From: Devosia oryziradicis
Lineage (GTDB): Bacteria > Pseudomonadota > Alphaproteobacteria > Rhizobiales > Devosiaceae
Length of the DNA: 64,000 nucleotides
Direction of reading: 5' to 3'
Assembly (NCBI RefSeq): GCF_016698645.1
Contig: NZ_CP068047.1
Location: 2,577,001-2,641,000, forward strand
Positions 19,412 to 27,738 of the stretch are shown here, one piece after another (position 1 is the first letter of the stretch; each line of letters opens with the position of its first letter). The translations under genes were made by a program, and so were the position numbers. A model generated the notes under the pieces. It was not told the DNA's origin. It saw only the letters and a list, made by a program, of their open reading frames with translations, and ran no database searches.

Positions 19412-20602
19412 CTAGCGCTCCACCAGGCTGACGCGGGCATTGTACCAGTTCATGATCGCCGACGTGATCAGCGAGAATGTCAGGTAAACCAGCATGGTGA
19501 TCGAGATGCATTCGATGGCCCGGCTGCTCTGGTTGAGGGCCGTGCTGCCGAATACGTTGAACAGTTCCGGATAGCCGATCGCAGCGCCCAGGGACGAGTT
19601 CTTGGTGAGATTGAGATACTGGCTGGTCAGCGGCGGAATGATCACCCGCATAGCCTGCGGAACGATCACGAGGCGCAGGCGATCATTCTCACGCAGACCC
19701 AGCGAGTCCGCTGCTTCGGTTTGCCCCCTGCTGACGGCCTGGATGCCGGCGCGCACGATCTCGGCGATGAAGGATGCGGTGTAGATCGAGAGGCCGAACA
19801 GCAGCGCGACCAACTCAGGTGGAAGCTGTACGCCACCGCGGAAATTGAGGCCCTGCAGGGTGGGGACTTCGAAAGCGAGGTCCGCGCCGCTGAAGAACCA
19901 GATACCGCCCACGATAACGAGCAGGAGGCCAAGCGAGCTGAAAAAGACCGGGAAACGCTTGCCGGTGGCTTCCAGGCGCCGCATCGCCCAAAACCGCAAG
20001 GCCAGGATGGCGACAATGGCGATGGCAATGGCGATCCAGACGAAGGCAAACTGCTCATCGGGCGTAGGGCGCGGGATATAGATGCCGCGCTTGTTGATGA
20101 AGGAGCCCAGCGGCAATTCATAGGAGTTGCGGACCGCCGGCATGGACGCCAGCACGGCGAAATACCAGAAGAACAACTGCAACAGCAGGGGGATGTTGCG
20201 GATGGTTTCGACGTAGACCGTGGCCAGCGAGGAAATGATGAAGTTGCTGCTCAGCCGGGCGACGCCGATGGTGAAGCCAAGAATGGTCGCGAAGATGATG
20301 CCGAGGAATGCGACAAGCAGCGTATTGGTGATGCCGACAAGCAGCGTCTGGAAATAGCTGGAGCTACGGCTGTATTCGAGGACCTTGAAGCTGATGTCGA
20401 AACCGCTTGGCGCCCAGAGAAACTCAAAGCCCGTCGATTTGTTCTGTGCGGCCAGGTTGGTGGCCGTGTTGTTGATGATCCAGACGAAAAAGACGACGAG
20501 TACGACGGCAGCGACGACCTGATAGATGATTCCGCGAATGACCGGATCGTTGATAAAGCTGACCTGTGGCGCCGCATCCTGGCGCGTATTCATGATTGTC
20601 AT
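19412..20602 (-). CDS. aapQ: General L-amino acid ABC transporter permease AapQ
   Basis: A 396-residue permease forming the heterodimer with AapM. Family features are VETIRNIPLLLQLFFWYFA, the long central insert with the SYELPLGSFINKRGIYIPRP segment, and the EAA loop RGQTEAADSLGLRENDRLRLV ahead of VPQAMRVIIPPLTSQ. About eight transmembrane helices are visible. M4 is a possible alternative start. It is separated from aapJ by 99 bp containing a very strong hairpin, which probably lets aapJ mRNA accumulate above the membrane components. Confidence 0.93.
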   Translation of the reverse strand: MTIMNTRQDAAPQVSFINDPVIRGIIYQVVAAVVLVVFFVWIINNTATNLAAQNKSTGFEFLWAPSGFDISFKVLEYSRSSSYFQTLLVGITNTLLVAFLGIIFATILGFTIGVARLSSNFIISSLATVYVETIRNIPLLLQLFFWYFAVLASMPAVRNSYELPLGSFINKRGIYIPRPTPDEQFAFVWIAIAIAIVAILALRFWAMRRLEATGKRFPVFFSSLGLLLVIVGGIWFFSGADLAFEVPTLQGLNFRGGVQLPPELVALLFGLSIYTASFIAEIVRAGIQAVSRGQTEAADSLGLRENDRLRLVIVPQAMRVIIPPLTSQYLNLTKNSSLGAAIGYPELFNVFGSTALNQSSRAIECISITMLVYLTFSLITSAIMNWYNARVSLVER

Positions 20603-20661
20603 TGGCGACTTCCCCAGCGCACAGCATCAGCCGCGCCAAGGCGCGACGACGCATATATGGT

Positions 20662-20690
20662 CGCGGCGCCCGTCAGAAACGGGCGCCGCG
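20662..20690 (-). promoter_or_regulatory. Intercistronic stabilising hairpin aapJ-aapQ
   Basis: CGCGGCGCCCGT (20662-20673) and ACGGGCGCCGCG (20679-20690) make a perfect 12-bp GC stem with loop CAGAA, 11 bases past the aapJ stop. No U-tract follows, so full termination is unlikely; such elements after binding-protein genes protect upstream mRNA from 3' exonucleases. Confidence 0.7.
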
Positions 20691-20701
20691 GTCATGCAAG
20701 A

Positions 20702-21721
20702 TTAGCGGATCGGCGGGGAGTACTGGATGCCGCCGTCCTTCCAGAGGGCGTTGATACCGCGCTCCAGGCCGATTTCGGTATCCGGGCCAATGGTCTTGTC
20801 GAAGATTTCTGCGTAGTTGCCGACCAGCTTGATGATCCGGTAAGCCCAGTCCTTATCGAGACCGAGCGAGGTGCCGAAGTCACCTTCCACGCCCAGGAGA
20901 CGCTTGATAGCCGGGTTGTCCGAGCCGAGCATTTCGTCGACGTTCTTCGAGGTGACGCCGAGTTCTTCAGCCTCGAGCATCGCATAGTGGGTCCAACGAA
21001 CGAGGTTGAACCAGACATCGTCACCCTGGCGGGTCACGGAAGCCAGCGGCTCCTTGGAGATGATCTCGGGCAGGATGATGTGATCGTCCGGCACCTGCAG
21101 TACGGAGCGGTTGGAAGCCAGCGCCGAGGCGTCCGTGGTCATCACGTCGCAACGACCGTCTTCATAGGCCTTCCAGGCTTCGTCCTGGCCGGTGAACACG
21201 ACCGGGTTGTAGTCGAGGCCATTGGCTTCGAAATAGTCGGCGGCGTTCAGTTCGGTGGTGGTGCCGGCCTCGATGCAGAGCGCAGCGCCGCTGAGGTCGA
21301 GTGCCGAAGCAATGCCATCCGACTTGCGGACGATGAAGCCCTGGCCATCATAGTAGTTGGTCGCAGCGAACATCACGCCCTGCTGGGTGTCGCGGCTCAT
21401 GGTCCAGGTCGTGGTGCGAACCAGAAGGTCGACTTCACCGGCCGAAAGTGCCGTGAAACGCTCTGGCGAGCTCAGGGGTGCGTAGCGAACCTTTTCCGGG
21501 TCGTTGAAGATGGCCGCTGCGATGGCGCGGCAATATTCGACGTCCAGGCCGGCCCAGTTGTTGTTGGCGTCGGGAGCCGAAAAGCCAACGGTACCCTCCG
21601 TGACGCCGCAGCGTAGGAAGTCGTTCTTCTTGATGTCGTCCAGAGTGGCGGCGCCAGCCGACGCGGTGAATGCCATGCCAACCGCAGCTGCCAGCGCGGC
21701 CGTCGCAAGAGTTTTGTGCAT
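20702..21721 (-). CDS. aapJ: General L-amino acid ABC transporter substrate-binding protein AapJ
   Basis: A 339-residue periplasmic binding protein, first gene of the aap operon. The signal peptide is residues 1-24 (KTLATAALAAAVGMAFTASAGA). Family signatures include FLRCGVTEGTVGFS, GLDVEYCRAIAAAIFNDPEKV, FTALSAGEVDLLVRTTTWT and WKDGGIQYSPPIR at the C terminus. It delivers L-amino acids to AapQMP. About 220 bp of non-coding DNA separates it from the divergent metC-like gene and should hold both promoters. Rhizobial aap operons respond to nitrogen status, but no such site was identified here. Confidence 0.94.
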   Translation of the reverse strand: MHKTLATAALAAAVGMAFTASAGAATLDDIKKNDFLRCGVTEGTVGFSAPDANNNWAGLDVEYCRAIAAAIFNDPEKVRYAPLSSPERFTALSAGEVDLLVRTTTWTMSRDTQQGVMFAATNYYDGQGFIVRKSDGIASALDLSGAALCIEAGTTTELNAADYFEANGLDYNPVVFTGQDEAWKAYEDGRCDVMTTDASALASNRSVLQVPDDHIILPEIISKEPLASVTRQGDDVWFNLVRWTHYAMLEAEELGVTSKNVDEMLGSDNPAIKRLLGVEGDFGTSLGLDKDWAYRIIKLVGNYAEIFDKTIGPDTEIGLERGINALWKDGGIQYSPPIR

Positions 21722-21944
21722 TGTTATTGCCTTTTGTTTCCTGACCCTGTGTCCCGGAGCTCATCAGGCATGCGCCAGCGTCCCCGGTGGCACCGCCGCC
21801 TTTGTGTGACGGTTGTGATGCTGCTAAGCATGCAAGCGTCTATTGTCGGTTGCGTCAAGGGCTGATGGGCCCATTGGACAGCAACGCTGTCGCTTATTTA
21901 GACACGCGCTGTGAATTGACCTGTTTTTGAGCACTGAGCCTAGT

Positions 21945-23132
21945 ATGACTGACAAGAAAAGCGGCAACACTGCCCAGCCCTCCGTCCAAACCGTGCTGAC
22001 GCATCAAGGCCGGGAGCCGGATGACCAGTTCGGATTCGTCAACACGCCGGTCTATCGCGGATCGACGATCCTGTTCAAAACGCTGGACGATATCGAGGCC
22101 CAACAGCAGCGGTTCCTCTACGGCCGGGCGGGCAACCCCACCACCGAAAGTGTCGAGTCGATCGTCACGACGCTCGAAGGGGCCCATCGCACCCGCTTGG
22201 TGCCGTCGGGCCTGGCCGCCATCACGATCGCGCTGCTCAGTTGCGTCAAAGCGGGAGACGACGTGCTCATCAGCGACAGCGCCTATGAGCCCGGTCGCGT
22301 ATTCAGCGACGGCTTTCTCACGCGCATGGGCGTCACGGCACGCTACTATGATCCGCGCATCGGGGCGGGGCTGGCCGGATTGATGCAACCCAATACCCGC
22401 GCAGTACTGGCGGAGAGCCCCGGATCGCTCACCTTCGAGGTCCAGGACATCCCGGCACTGGCCAAGGCAGCCCATGCCGGCGGCGCGCGGCTCATTGTCG
22501 ACAATTCCTGGGCCAGCCCGCTCTACCATCAGCCTCTGGCGCTCGGAGCCGATTTGGTGGTCCACGCGGGCACCAAGATGTTTGTCGGGCATTCAGACGC
22601 TTTTGCCGGCACTATCTCCACCACCGAGGCTGCCTGGCCCGACGTCGAGCGGACGCGGCGTGAGTTGGGCTTTTTCACCTCCGGTGACGACGCTTTCCTG
22701 GTGGCGCGGGGGCTGCGGACGCTGGCCATACGCATGAAGGAGCACCAGGAGCGGGCGCTGGACATTGCCCGCTGGCTCGAGTCGCAAAGCGACGTGGTGC
22801 AGGTGCTGCACCCCGCCCTTCCCAGTCACCCCGATCACGCGCTGTGGAAGCGGGACTTCACCGGTTCGGGGAGCCTGTTCAGCGTGTTGCTGGCCCCTGC
22901 CCCACGAGCCTCGGTTGCGGCCTTCGTCGACGAGCTCAAGCTCTTCACGATGGGATATTCCTGGGGCGGTTTCGAAAGCCTGTGCCTGCCGGTCAAGCTC
23001 GGGAAGAATCGCACCGTGCGGCCCTGGACGGTGGAAGGGAACCTGTTCCGCCTTCATATCGGACTCGAGGGCGTTGAGGACCTACGCGCCGATCTCGCGG
23101 CCGCTATCGAGCGCTACACGCGAGCCCGTTGA
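21945..23132 (+). CDS. metC: Cystathionine beta-lyase (Cys/Met metabolism PLP enzyme)
   Basis: A 395-residue fold-type I PLP enzyme of the Cys/Met family. The PLP lysine is K211 in HAGTKMFVGHSD, the cofactor aspartate is D186 in IVDNSWASPL, and the intersubunit YGR is at 59-61. The SAYEPGRVFSDGFL segment is typical of the rhizobial MetC (cystathionine beta-lyase) branch, giving homocysteine, pyruvate and ammonia. The ATG at 21945 is used; a TTG six codons upstream is possible. The 3' end overlaps the convergent PAP2 gene by 19 bp. Confidence 0.88.
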   Translation: MTDKKSGNTAQPSVQTVLTHQGREPDDQFGFVNTPVYRGSTILFKTLDDIEAQQQRFLYGRAGNPTTESVESIVTTLEGAHRTRLVPSGLAAITIALLSCVKAGDDVLISDSAYEPGRVFSDGFLTRMGVTARYYDPRIGAGLAGLMQPNTRAVLAESPGSLTFEVQDIPALAKAAHAGGARLIVDNSWASPLYHQPLALGADLVVHAGTKMFVGHSDAFAGTISTTEAAWPDVERTRRELGFFTSGDDAFLVARGLRTLAIRMKEHQERALDIARWLESQSDVVQVLHPALPSHPDHALWKRDFTGSGSLFSVLLAPAPRASVAAFVDELKLFTMGYSWGGFESLCLPVKLGKNRTVRPWTVEGNLFRLHIGLEGVEDLRADLAAAIERYTRAR

Positions 23133-23851
23133 AGCGCGCGCCTGACGGCAACCAGCGGACGGGCGACTATGCGCCCATCCGGGCGGGTAACGAAAAGCCA
23201 GCCACGCCGGGCGAAGAGATTGCGGATCAGGTAGGCGCCCAGCGTACCCACGACCAGCCCGCCAAAGACATCGGTGGGATAGTGCATGCCTACCGGAACC
23301 CGCGACAGGCTGACCAACAGTCCAATGGCGAAGAATAGCGGGAACAGGCCGGGCCGGAGGAAGCCAACCACAAAGGCCAGGGCTATGGCCGTGGTAGAGT
23401 GGCCGGACGGGAAGCTCTGATATTGCCAATCGTTGGAAAAAGCCCGGAAGAAAAACGCCCCGACATCGGCAAATTCCTCGGGCCTGCCGCGGCCGAAGAG
23501 GCGCTTGAGCAGGTTGGCGATCAGGCCAGGAATGGCCACGCCAAGAAAGACGAAGCCGGACACCAGCGCAATCTCGTACGCGACCAGCCGCGGCAATCGC
23601 CGCAGGAAAAGCATGGCGAGGACGGCGATGACCAGCACCAGCAGGCTGGGAATCAAAATCCAGTCCGACAGGCCATAATCGGTGATGAAGAAGAATGGGG
23701 CCCGCCACTGGTCTGGCCAGCCTATGGCTCCGCGCGAGGCCCAGACATCGAGCTGGGACAGCAGGGCCAGGCCCAGGACGACACCGAGGCAAAACAGGGG
23801 CCAGCGCCGGCTGTCGAGGCCCAGCGGCCAAGGTTTGGTCAGATCGTTCAT
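23114..23851 (-). CDS. PAP2 superfamily membrane phosphatase
   Basis: A 245-residue integral membrane lipid phosphatase with six hydrophobic segments and a complete tripartite PAP2 active site: KRLFGRGRP (K116 to RP 123-124), PSGH at 148-151 and SRVPVGMHYPTD (SR 183-184, H190, D194). Candidate roles are undecaprenyl-pyrophosphate recycling or phosphatidate/PGP dephosphorylation. The start at 23851 (MNDLTKPW) is taken because the 18 residues before it are not hydrophobic and lack family character. It converges with metC, overlapping by 19 bp. Confidence 0.87.
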   Translation of the reverse strand: MNDLTKPWPLGLDSRRWPLFCLGVVLGLALLSQLDVWASRGAIGWPDQWRAPFFFITDYGLSDWILIPSLLVLVIAVLAMLFLRRLPRLVAYEIALVSGFVFLGVAIPGLIANLLKRLFGRGRPEEFADVGAFFFRAFSNDWQYQSFPSGHSTTAIALAFVVGFLRPGLFPLFFAIGLLVSLSRVPVGMHYPTDVFGGLVVGTLGAYLIRNLFARRGWLFVTRPDGRIVARPLVAVRRALQRARV

Positions 23852-23955
23852 GGCCCTGTTTCTGGGATGGACAGCCTTTGCCGTCAATAGTTGCTTGGGC
23901 GGCATCGGGCTGCTTGCCCTTTGGAACCGAACAGGCTAACGGAAAGCAGTGATCT

Positions 23956-24032
23956 CGGAGTGTAGCTCAGCCTGGTAGAGCACCGGTTTTGGGAACCGGG
24001 GGTCCAAAGTTCGAATCTTTGTACTCCGACCA
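23956..24032 (+). tRNA. tRNA-Pro (TGG)
   Basis: Acceptor CGGAGTG (23956-23962) pairs with TACTCCG (24022-24028), with one G-U pair, followed by discriminator A and an encoded CCA. The anticodon stem CCGGT/ACCGG frames loop TTTGGGA with anticodon TGG; the T loop is GTTCGAATC. Folding is normal. Confidence 0.95.
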
Positions 24033-24070
24033 TCACATTCGCCGTTAGCGCATCGTGTCGAGGACCTTGC

Positions 24071-24376
24071 ATGACCGCCCGTATCTACCGCCCGGCCCGC
24101 AACGCCATGCAGTCGGGCAAAGGCAAATCCAAGAGCTGGGTGCTCGTACACGAACTGGCCGAGTCCAAGACCATCGACCCGCTGATGGGCTACACCACTT
24201 CCGGCGATACACGCCAGCAGGTCAAGCTGAGCTTCGATACGCAGGAAGAGGCCGAGGCCTATGCGCAGCGCAATGGCATTGCCTATACGGTGCAGCCAGC
24301 GCATGACGCGACACCCAAACGCGTCAGCTATCCGGACAATTTCCGCGCCGACCGAAAGACGCCCTGGACGCATTGA
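24071..24376 (+). CDS. ETC complex I NDUFS4-like subunit
   Basis: A 101-residue accessory subunit of respiratory complex I, the bacterial counterpart of mitochondrial NDUFS4. Recognisable elements are RIYRPARNAMQSGKGKSKSWVL at the front, the central DPLMGYTTSGDTRQQVKLSF, EEAEAYAQRNGIAY, and the end SYPDNFRADRKTPWTH. The small separate gene beside a tRNA, away from the nuo operon, is normal for alphaproteobacteria. It follows tRNA-Pro by 38 bp and precedes the permease gene on the same strand. Confidence 0.92.
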   Translation: MTARIYRPARNAMQSGKGKSKSWVLVHELAESKTIDPLMGYTTSGDTRQQVKLSFDTQEEAEAYAQRNGIAYTVQPAHDATPKRVSYPDNFRADRKTPWTH

Positions 24377-24440
24377 CGTTCTCTGATGTTGAATCCGCAA
24401 AGCGCCGCAAGTGATTGTGGCGCTTTTGTTTGGAGCGACC

Positions 24441-25184
24441 GTGACCATTTCCCTGCTGATCGTGCTGGCTGGAGCAGCCGCCGCCGGCTTTGCACAGGGC
24501 GTGTCTGGATTCGCGTTCTCGCTGGTGGCGCTTTCGATCTGGGCCTGGGCGGTGGAACCGCAACTGGCGGCGCCAATGGCTGTGTTTGGTGCGCTGGCCG
24601 GACAGTTGGTGGCCATGCCGTGGGTCTGGCGTGGCTTCGACCTGCGCAAATTGCTGCCACTGGTGGTGGGCGGGTTGATCGGCGTGCCCATTGGGGCACT
24701 GCTGCTGCCGTGGCTCGACCCGAGCTTGTTCCGTTTCGGGCTTGGCCTGTTTCTGCTGCTTTATTGTCCCCTGATGCTTCGGCTCCCAGACAGTTTCGTC
24801 TGGCCGAATGGTGGGCGGGTCGCCGATGGCGCCGCCGGATTGGCAGGCGGCATACTGGGCGGCCTCGCAGGCATTTCGGGCCCCATACCCACCCTGTGGA
24901 CAACCCTGCGCGGCTGGGACAAGGATACACAGCGCGGTGTGCTGCAGGCATTCAACATTGCCATGCACGTGGCCACGCTCACCGCATACTCGTTCTCCGG
25001 CGCGATTGGCGCGGAAACGCTGACGATGTTCGGGCTGATCGCACCGGCTGTGGCGATCCCAGCGATCATGGGCGTCTTGCTGTTCCGCCGCCTGGCAACG
25101 CGGACATTCCGTCGCCTGATTCTGCTGTTGCTGTTGGTTTCCGGATTTACGCTGGTCTGGAGTAGCATAGCGCAGTGGATATAG
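24441..25184 (+). CDS. TauE/SafE family sulfite exporter-like permease
   Basis: A 247-residue membrane protein with about eight hydrophobic helices in two repeats, the architecture of TauE/SafE (DUF81). Each half opens with a glycine-rich helix: AGAAAAGFAQGVSGFAFSLV and AGLAGGILGGLAGISGPIP. Members move organosulfur or small anionic compounds, but the substrate here is unknown. The GTG at 24441 is preferred because GGAG sits 5 bases before it and the first membrane helix starts immediately after; a GTG at 24411 would add 10 residues. Confidence 0.83.
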   Translation: MTISLLIVLAGAAAAGFAQGVSGFAFSLVALSIWAWAVEPQLAAPMAVFGALAGQLVAMPWVWRGFDLRKLLPLVVGGLIGVPIGALLLPWLDPSLFRFGLGLFLLLYCPLMLRLPDSFVWPNGGRVADGAAGLAGGILGGLAGISGPIPTLWTTLRGWDKDTQRGVLQAFNIAMHVATLTAYSFSGAIGAETLTMFGLIAPAVAIPAIMGVLLFRRLATRTFRRLILLLLLVSGFTLVWSSIAQWI

Positions 25185-25212
25185 AAGCGGGTAAGCCAGG
25201 AGACAGCCGACG

Positions 25213-26082
25213 ATGATGCCGACCTTCAGCAGGCTTGCCGCCGCGGCAGTGACATCGCTTGGCCTGGCATGCCCAGCCTGGGCAGCGCCGGCGATATGGG
25301 AAATCCGCGATGACGACAGCGCAATCTGGGTTTTCGGGTCGTTCCATGTGCTGCCGTCAGGCACGACCTGGCGCACCGAACTGTTCAACCAAATCCTGGC
25401 TGATGCGGACCAGGTGACGTTCGAGGCCGATGTTCGGCCCTCTGCGGTGGCCGAGGTGAGTGCGGAAGCGTTCGTCCGCGGCATCTATACCGATGGTACG
25501 TTGCTGACTGCGGCGCTTTCGCCGGAACTCGAGGCCGAGTTGCGCGACAAGGCGGCGGCAATCAGCCTGCCCATGGGGTCCATCCTGGCCATGCGGCCCT
25601 GGATGGCGACGAATACCATTACCCTCCAGGCCCTCCTGGCCGAAGGCTACGACGCCCAAGGCGTTGAGTTCGTACTGCAGCCTGAGCTGGCAGATGAGCG
25701 CCTCGACTTCCTCGAAAGCGGCGCACAGCAGCTCGACGTACTATCGGGCGCGCCCGAGGATGAGCAGGTGGCGATGCTCACCGCGACGCTGGAACAGCTC
25801 GATACGCTGCCCAAGCTGATGGACAAGATGCTGGACAGCTGGCTGGCCGGCACGCCGGAGGAACTGGGTGACCTGTTCCTGATGGAAATGGGTGGGTTCG
25901 AGGAAGTGTTTCTCGAGCGGCTTATCTATGCCCGTAACCGGAACTGGATTGCGCCGCTCGAGGCGATGCTGGCGCAGGACCGGGAAAATCTGGTGATTGT
26001 CGGCGCAGCGCACCTGATCGGCGATGGCAGCGTGCTCGATCTACTCGAAAAGGCGGGCTACGGCGTCGAACGCATCCAGTAA
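25213..26082 (+). CDS. TraB/GumN family protein, secreted
   Basis: A 289-residue protein of the TraB/GumN family (Tiki-like fold, putative metalloproteases or polysaccharide-linked proteins). A signal peptide covers residues 1-24 (TSLGLACPAWA). The two conserved histidine-containing blocks are present: WVFGSFHVLPSG near 40-50 and VIVGAAHLIGDGSVLDLLEKAGY near 262-284, and the mid-region AMRPW is conserved. Catalysis in bacterial members is not established. It converges on the tautomerase gene with 17 bp between stops. Confidence 0.85.
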   Translation: MMPTFSRLAAAAVTSLGLACPAWAAPAIWEIRDDDSAIWVFGSFHVLPSGTTWRTELFNQILADADQVTFEADVRPSAVAEVSAEAFVRGIYTDGTLLTAALSPELEAELRDKAAAISLPMGSILAMRPWMATNTITLQALLAEGYDAQGVEFVLQPELADERLDFLESGAQQLDVLSGAPEDEQVAMLTATLEQLDTLPKLMDKMLDSWLAGTPEELGDLFLMEMGGFEEVFLERLIYARNRNWIAPLEAMLAQDRENLVIVGAAHLIGDGSVLDLLEKAGYGVERIQ

Positions 26083-26099
26083 CTGGGCCGTATGCCCGA

Positions 26100-26486
26100 T
26101 CAGACGTCGACCTTGAAACCGAGATCGATGTCGCTGGCAGGAAGCCCACGCAAGCCCCAGTTCTGGGCGTCGACTTCGATCAACGCGACCTTGATGTCAC
26201 CGGGCGCGAGCCCGAATGGCGCCAGATGGGTCACGAGCGCCGCATAGAGCCGTCGCTTGGCCTCAAGCGAGCGTCCCGTCAGCAAGGTGATCTCGATATT
26301 GGTGTGGCGCGGGCTGGTGCCGACCGGCTTGATGACATTGGCTGGGTCAAACTCGGTGAGGCGAATGTCCCGATCATTCTCGGGAATGCGGATACCTTCG
26401 ACCAGGGCCCGGTGGATCGCATCGAGGAAGTCGGCCCGGCGATCGCCGAGCCAACCCTTGATGATGTCAACGCGTGTGGACGGCAT
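26100..26486 (-). CDS. Tautomerase family protein
   Basis: A 128-residue tautomerase-superfamily protein. The initiator Met is followed directly by Pro (MPSTRVDIIKG), the catalytic proline of this superfamily after Met removal. The NIEITLLTGRSLEAKRRLY strand-helix unit is the typical second beta-alpha element. The length matches fused or long tautomerases of the malonate-semialdehyde-decarboxylase/cis-CaaD type, not 62-residue 4-OT. It starts 6 bp after the Gfo/Idh oxidoreductase stop, so it is very likely the last gene of the sugar operon and may act on an enol or keto-sugar intermediate. Confidence 0.8.
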   Translation of the reverse strand: MPSTRVDIIKGWLGDRRADFLDAIHRALVEGIRIPENDRDIRLTEFDPANVIKPVGTSPRHTNIEITLLTGRSLEAKRRLYAALVTHLAPFGLAPGDIKVALIEVDAQNWGLRGLPASDIDLGFKVDV

Positions 26487-26492
26487 GGCCGA

Positions 26493-27644
26493 TCAGACGT
26501 CGCTCAGCCTGGTCCACTTGCCGTCGTTCTGGCTGGACTGGACCGATGCAACGATGAACTGCATGCCTTCGACACCGTCCTCGAGCGTGGGCAGCAGGCC
26601 TTCATAGGCGGCACCGTCGCCACGGATGATGGCGGCGAACTGGCTGTAGAGCGTTGCGAACGCCTCCAGATACCCTTCCGGGTGTCCGGACGGGATGCGG
26701 ACGTTCATGGTGGATGAGGCATTGCCCGAAATGGCGCCGCCGCGGGTCAGCAGCTGCTTGGGTTTACCGAACTCGGTGAACCACATGTAGTTGGGGTTGT
26801 CCTGGCGCCATTCGATGCCGCCCTTGTCGCCGTAGACACGCAACTGGAGGCCGTTTTCGCAGCCGACGGCCACTTGGCTGGCCCAGAGCATGCCCTTGGC
26901 GCCGCCCTCGAAGCGCAGCATGATATTGACGTTGTCGTCGAGCTGACGGCCCTCGACGAAGGCGGTCAGATCGGCCGAAACAGCCTGGGTTTTCAAGCCG
27001 GTAACGAAGCGGGCGAGATTGTAGGCGTGGGTGCCGATATCGCCAATGCAGCCGCCGGCGCCCGAGCGGGACGGGTCGGTGCGCCACGAGGCCTGCTTGT
27101 TGTCCTCGGCGGCCGGTTCGGTGAGCCAATCCTGCGGGTATTCCGCCTGGACGACGCGAACCTTGCCCAAGCGGCCAGAAGCGACCATGTCGCGGGCCTG
27201 CCGGATCAGCGGATAGCCGGTGTAGTTGTGGGTCAAAAGAAAGCGAGCGCCGTTGGCAGGCTTGATCGAAGAAAGGTTGCGTGCGTCTTCGAGTGTGCTG
27301 GTGATCGGCTTGTCGCAGATGACGTGGATGCCGGCTTCGAGGAAGGCCTTGGCCGGACCATAGTGCATGTGGTTGGGCGTGACGATCGACACGGCCTGGA
27401 TGCCATCGGGGCGAGCCGCCTCGGCACGGGCCATTTCCTCGTAGGAGGTGTAGATGCGGTCTTCGGCCAGGCCGATATTGCGGCCCGACTCCCTGGCGAC
27501 TTCCGGACGCGACGACAAGGCGCCGGCCACCAGTTCATAGTCGCCATCGATGCGGGCGGCGACGCGGTGCACGTAGCCGATGAAGGCACCGGTGCCACCA
27601 CCGACCATGCCCAGACGAATGCGCTTTGCGCCGTTTTCTGCCAT
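26493..27644 (-). CDS. Gfo/Idh/MocA family oxidoreductase (I)
   Basis: A 383-residue NAD(P)-dependent sugar or polyol dehydrogenase. The Rossmann fold begins RLGMVGGGTGAFIG at residues 9-22, and the catalytic-site signature appears as ICDKPITSTLEDA (DKP in place of the usual EKP). C-terminal substrate-domain hallmarks are GGCIGDIGTHAYNLARF and the closing LEDGVEGMQFI. The length class and HPEGY motif resemble enzymes that oxidise C3 of glycosides or inositols. It lies 94 bp downstream of a TIM-barrel isomerase and 6 bp before the tautomerase in a nine-gene sugar operon. Substrate inferred only as a sugar or polyol. Confidence 0.87.
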   Translation of the reverse strand: MAENGAKRIRLGMVGGGTGAFIGYVHRVAARIDGDYELVAGALSSRPEVARESGRNIGLAEDRIYTSYEEMARAEAARPDGIQAVSIVTPNHMHYGPAKAFLEAGIHVICDKPITSTLEDARNLSSIKPANGARFLLTHNYTGYPLIRQARDMVASGRLGKVRVVQAEYPQDWLTEPAAEDNKQASWRTDPSRSGAGGCIGDIGTHAYNLARFVTGLKTQAVSADLTAFVEGRQLDDNVNIMLRFEGGAKGMLWASQVAVGCENGLQLRVYGDKGGIEWRQDNPNYMWFTEFGKPKQLLTRGGAISGNASSTMNVRIPSGHPEGYLEAFATLYSQFAAIIRGDGAAYEGLLPTLEDGVEGMQFIVASVQSSQNDGKWTRLSDV

Positions 27645-27738
27645 TGAAGCCTCCTCAATACGGGTCCGATTTGGATATCGGTTTAGCCTAGGGCGTCATC
27701 CCCACGATGGCGGGCGTGACGCTGTTCAGGTCTGGACT

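Noticed and set aside
19379..21616. A 745-codon plus-strand frame across aapQ and aapJ
   Set aside because: Antisense of strongly supported transporter genes; composition is typical of reverse-frame artefacts and no motif is present.
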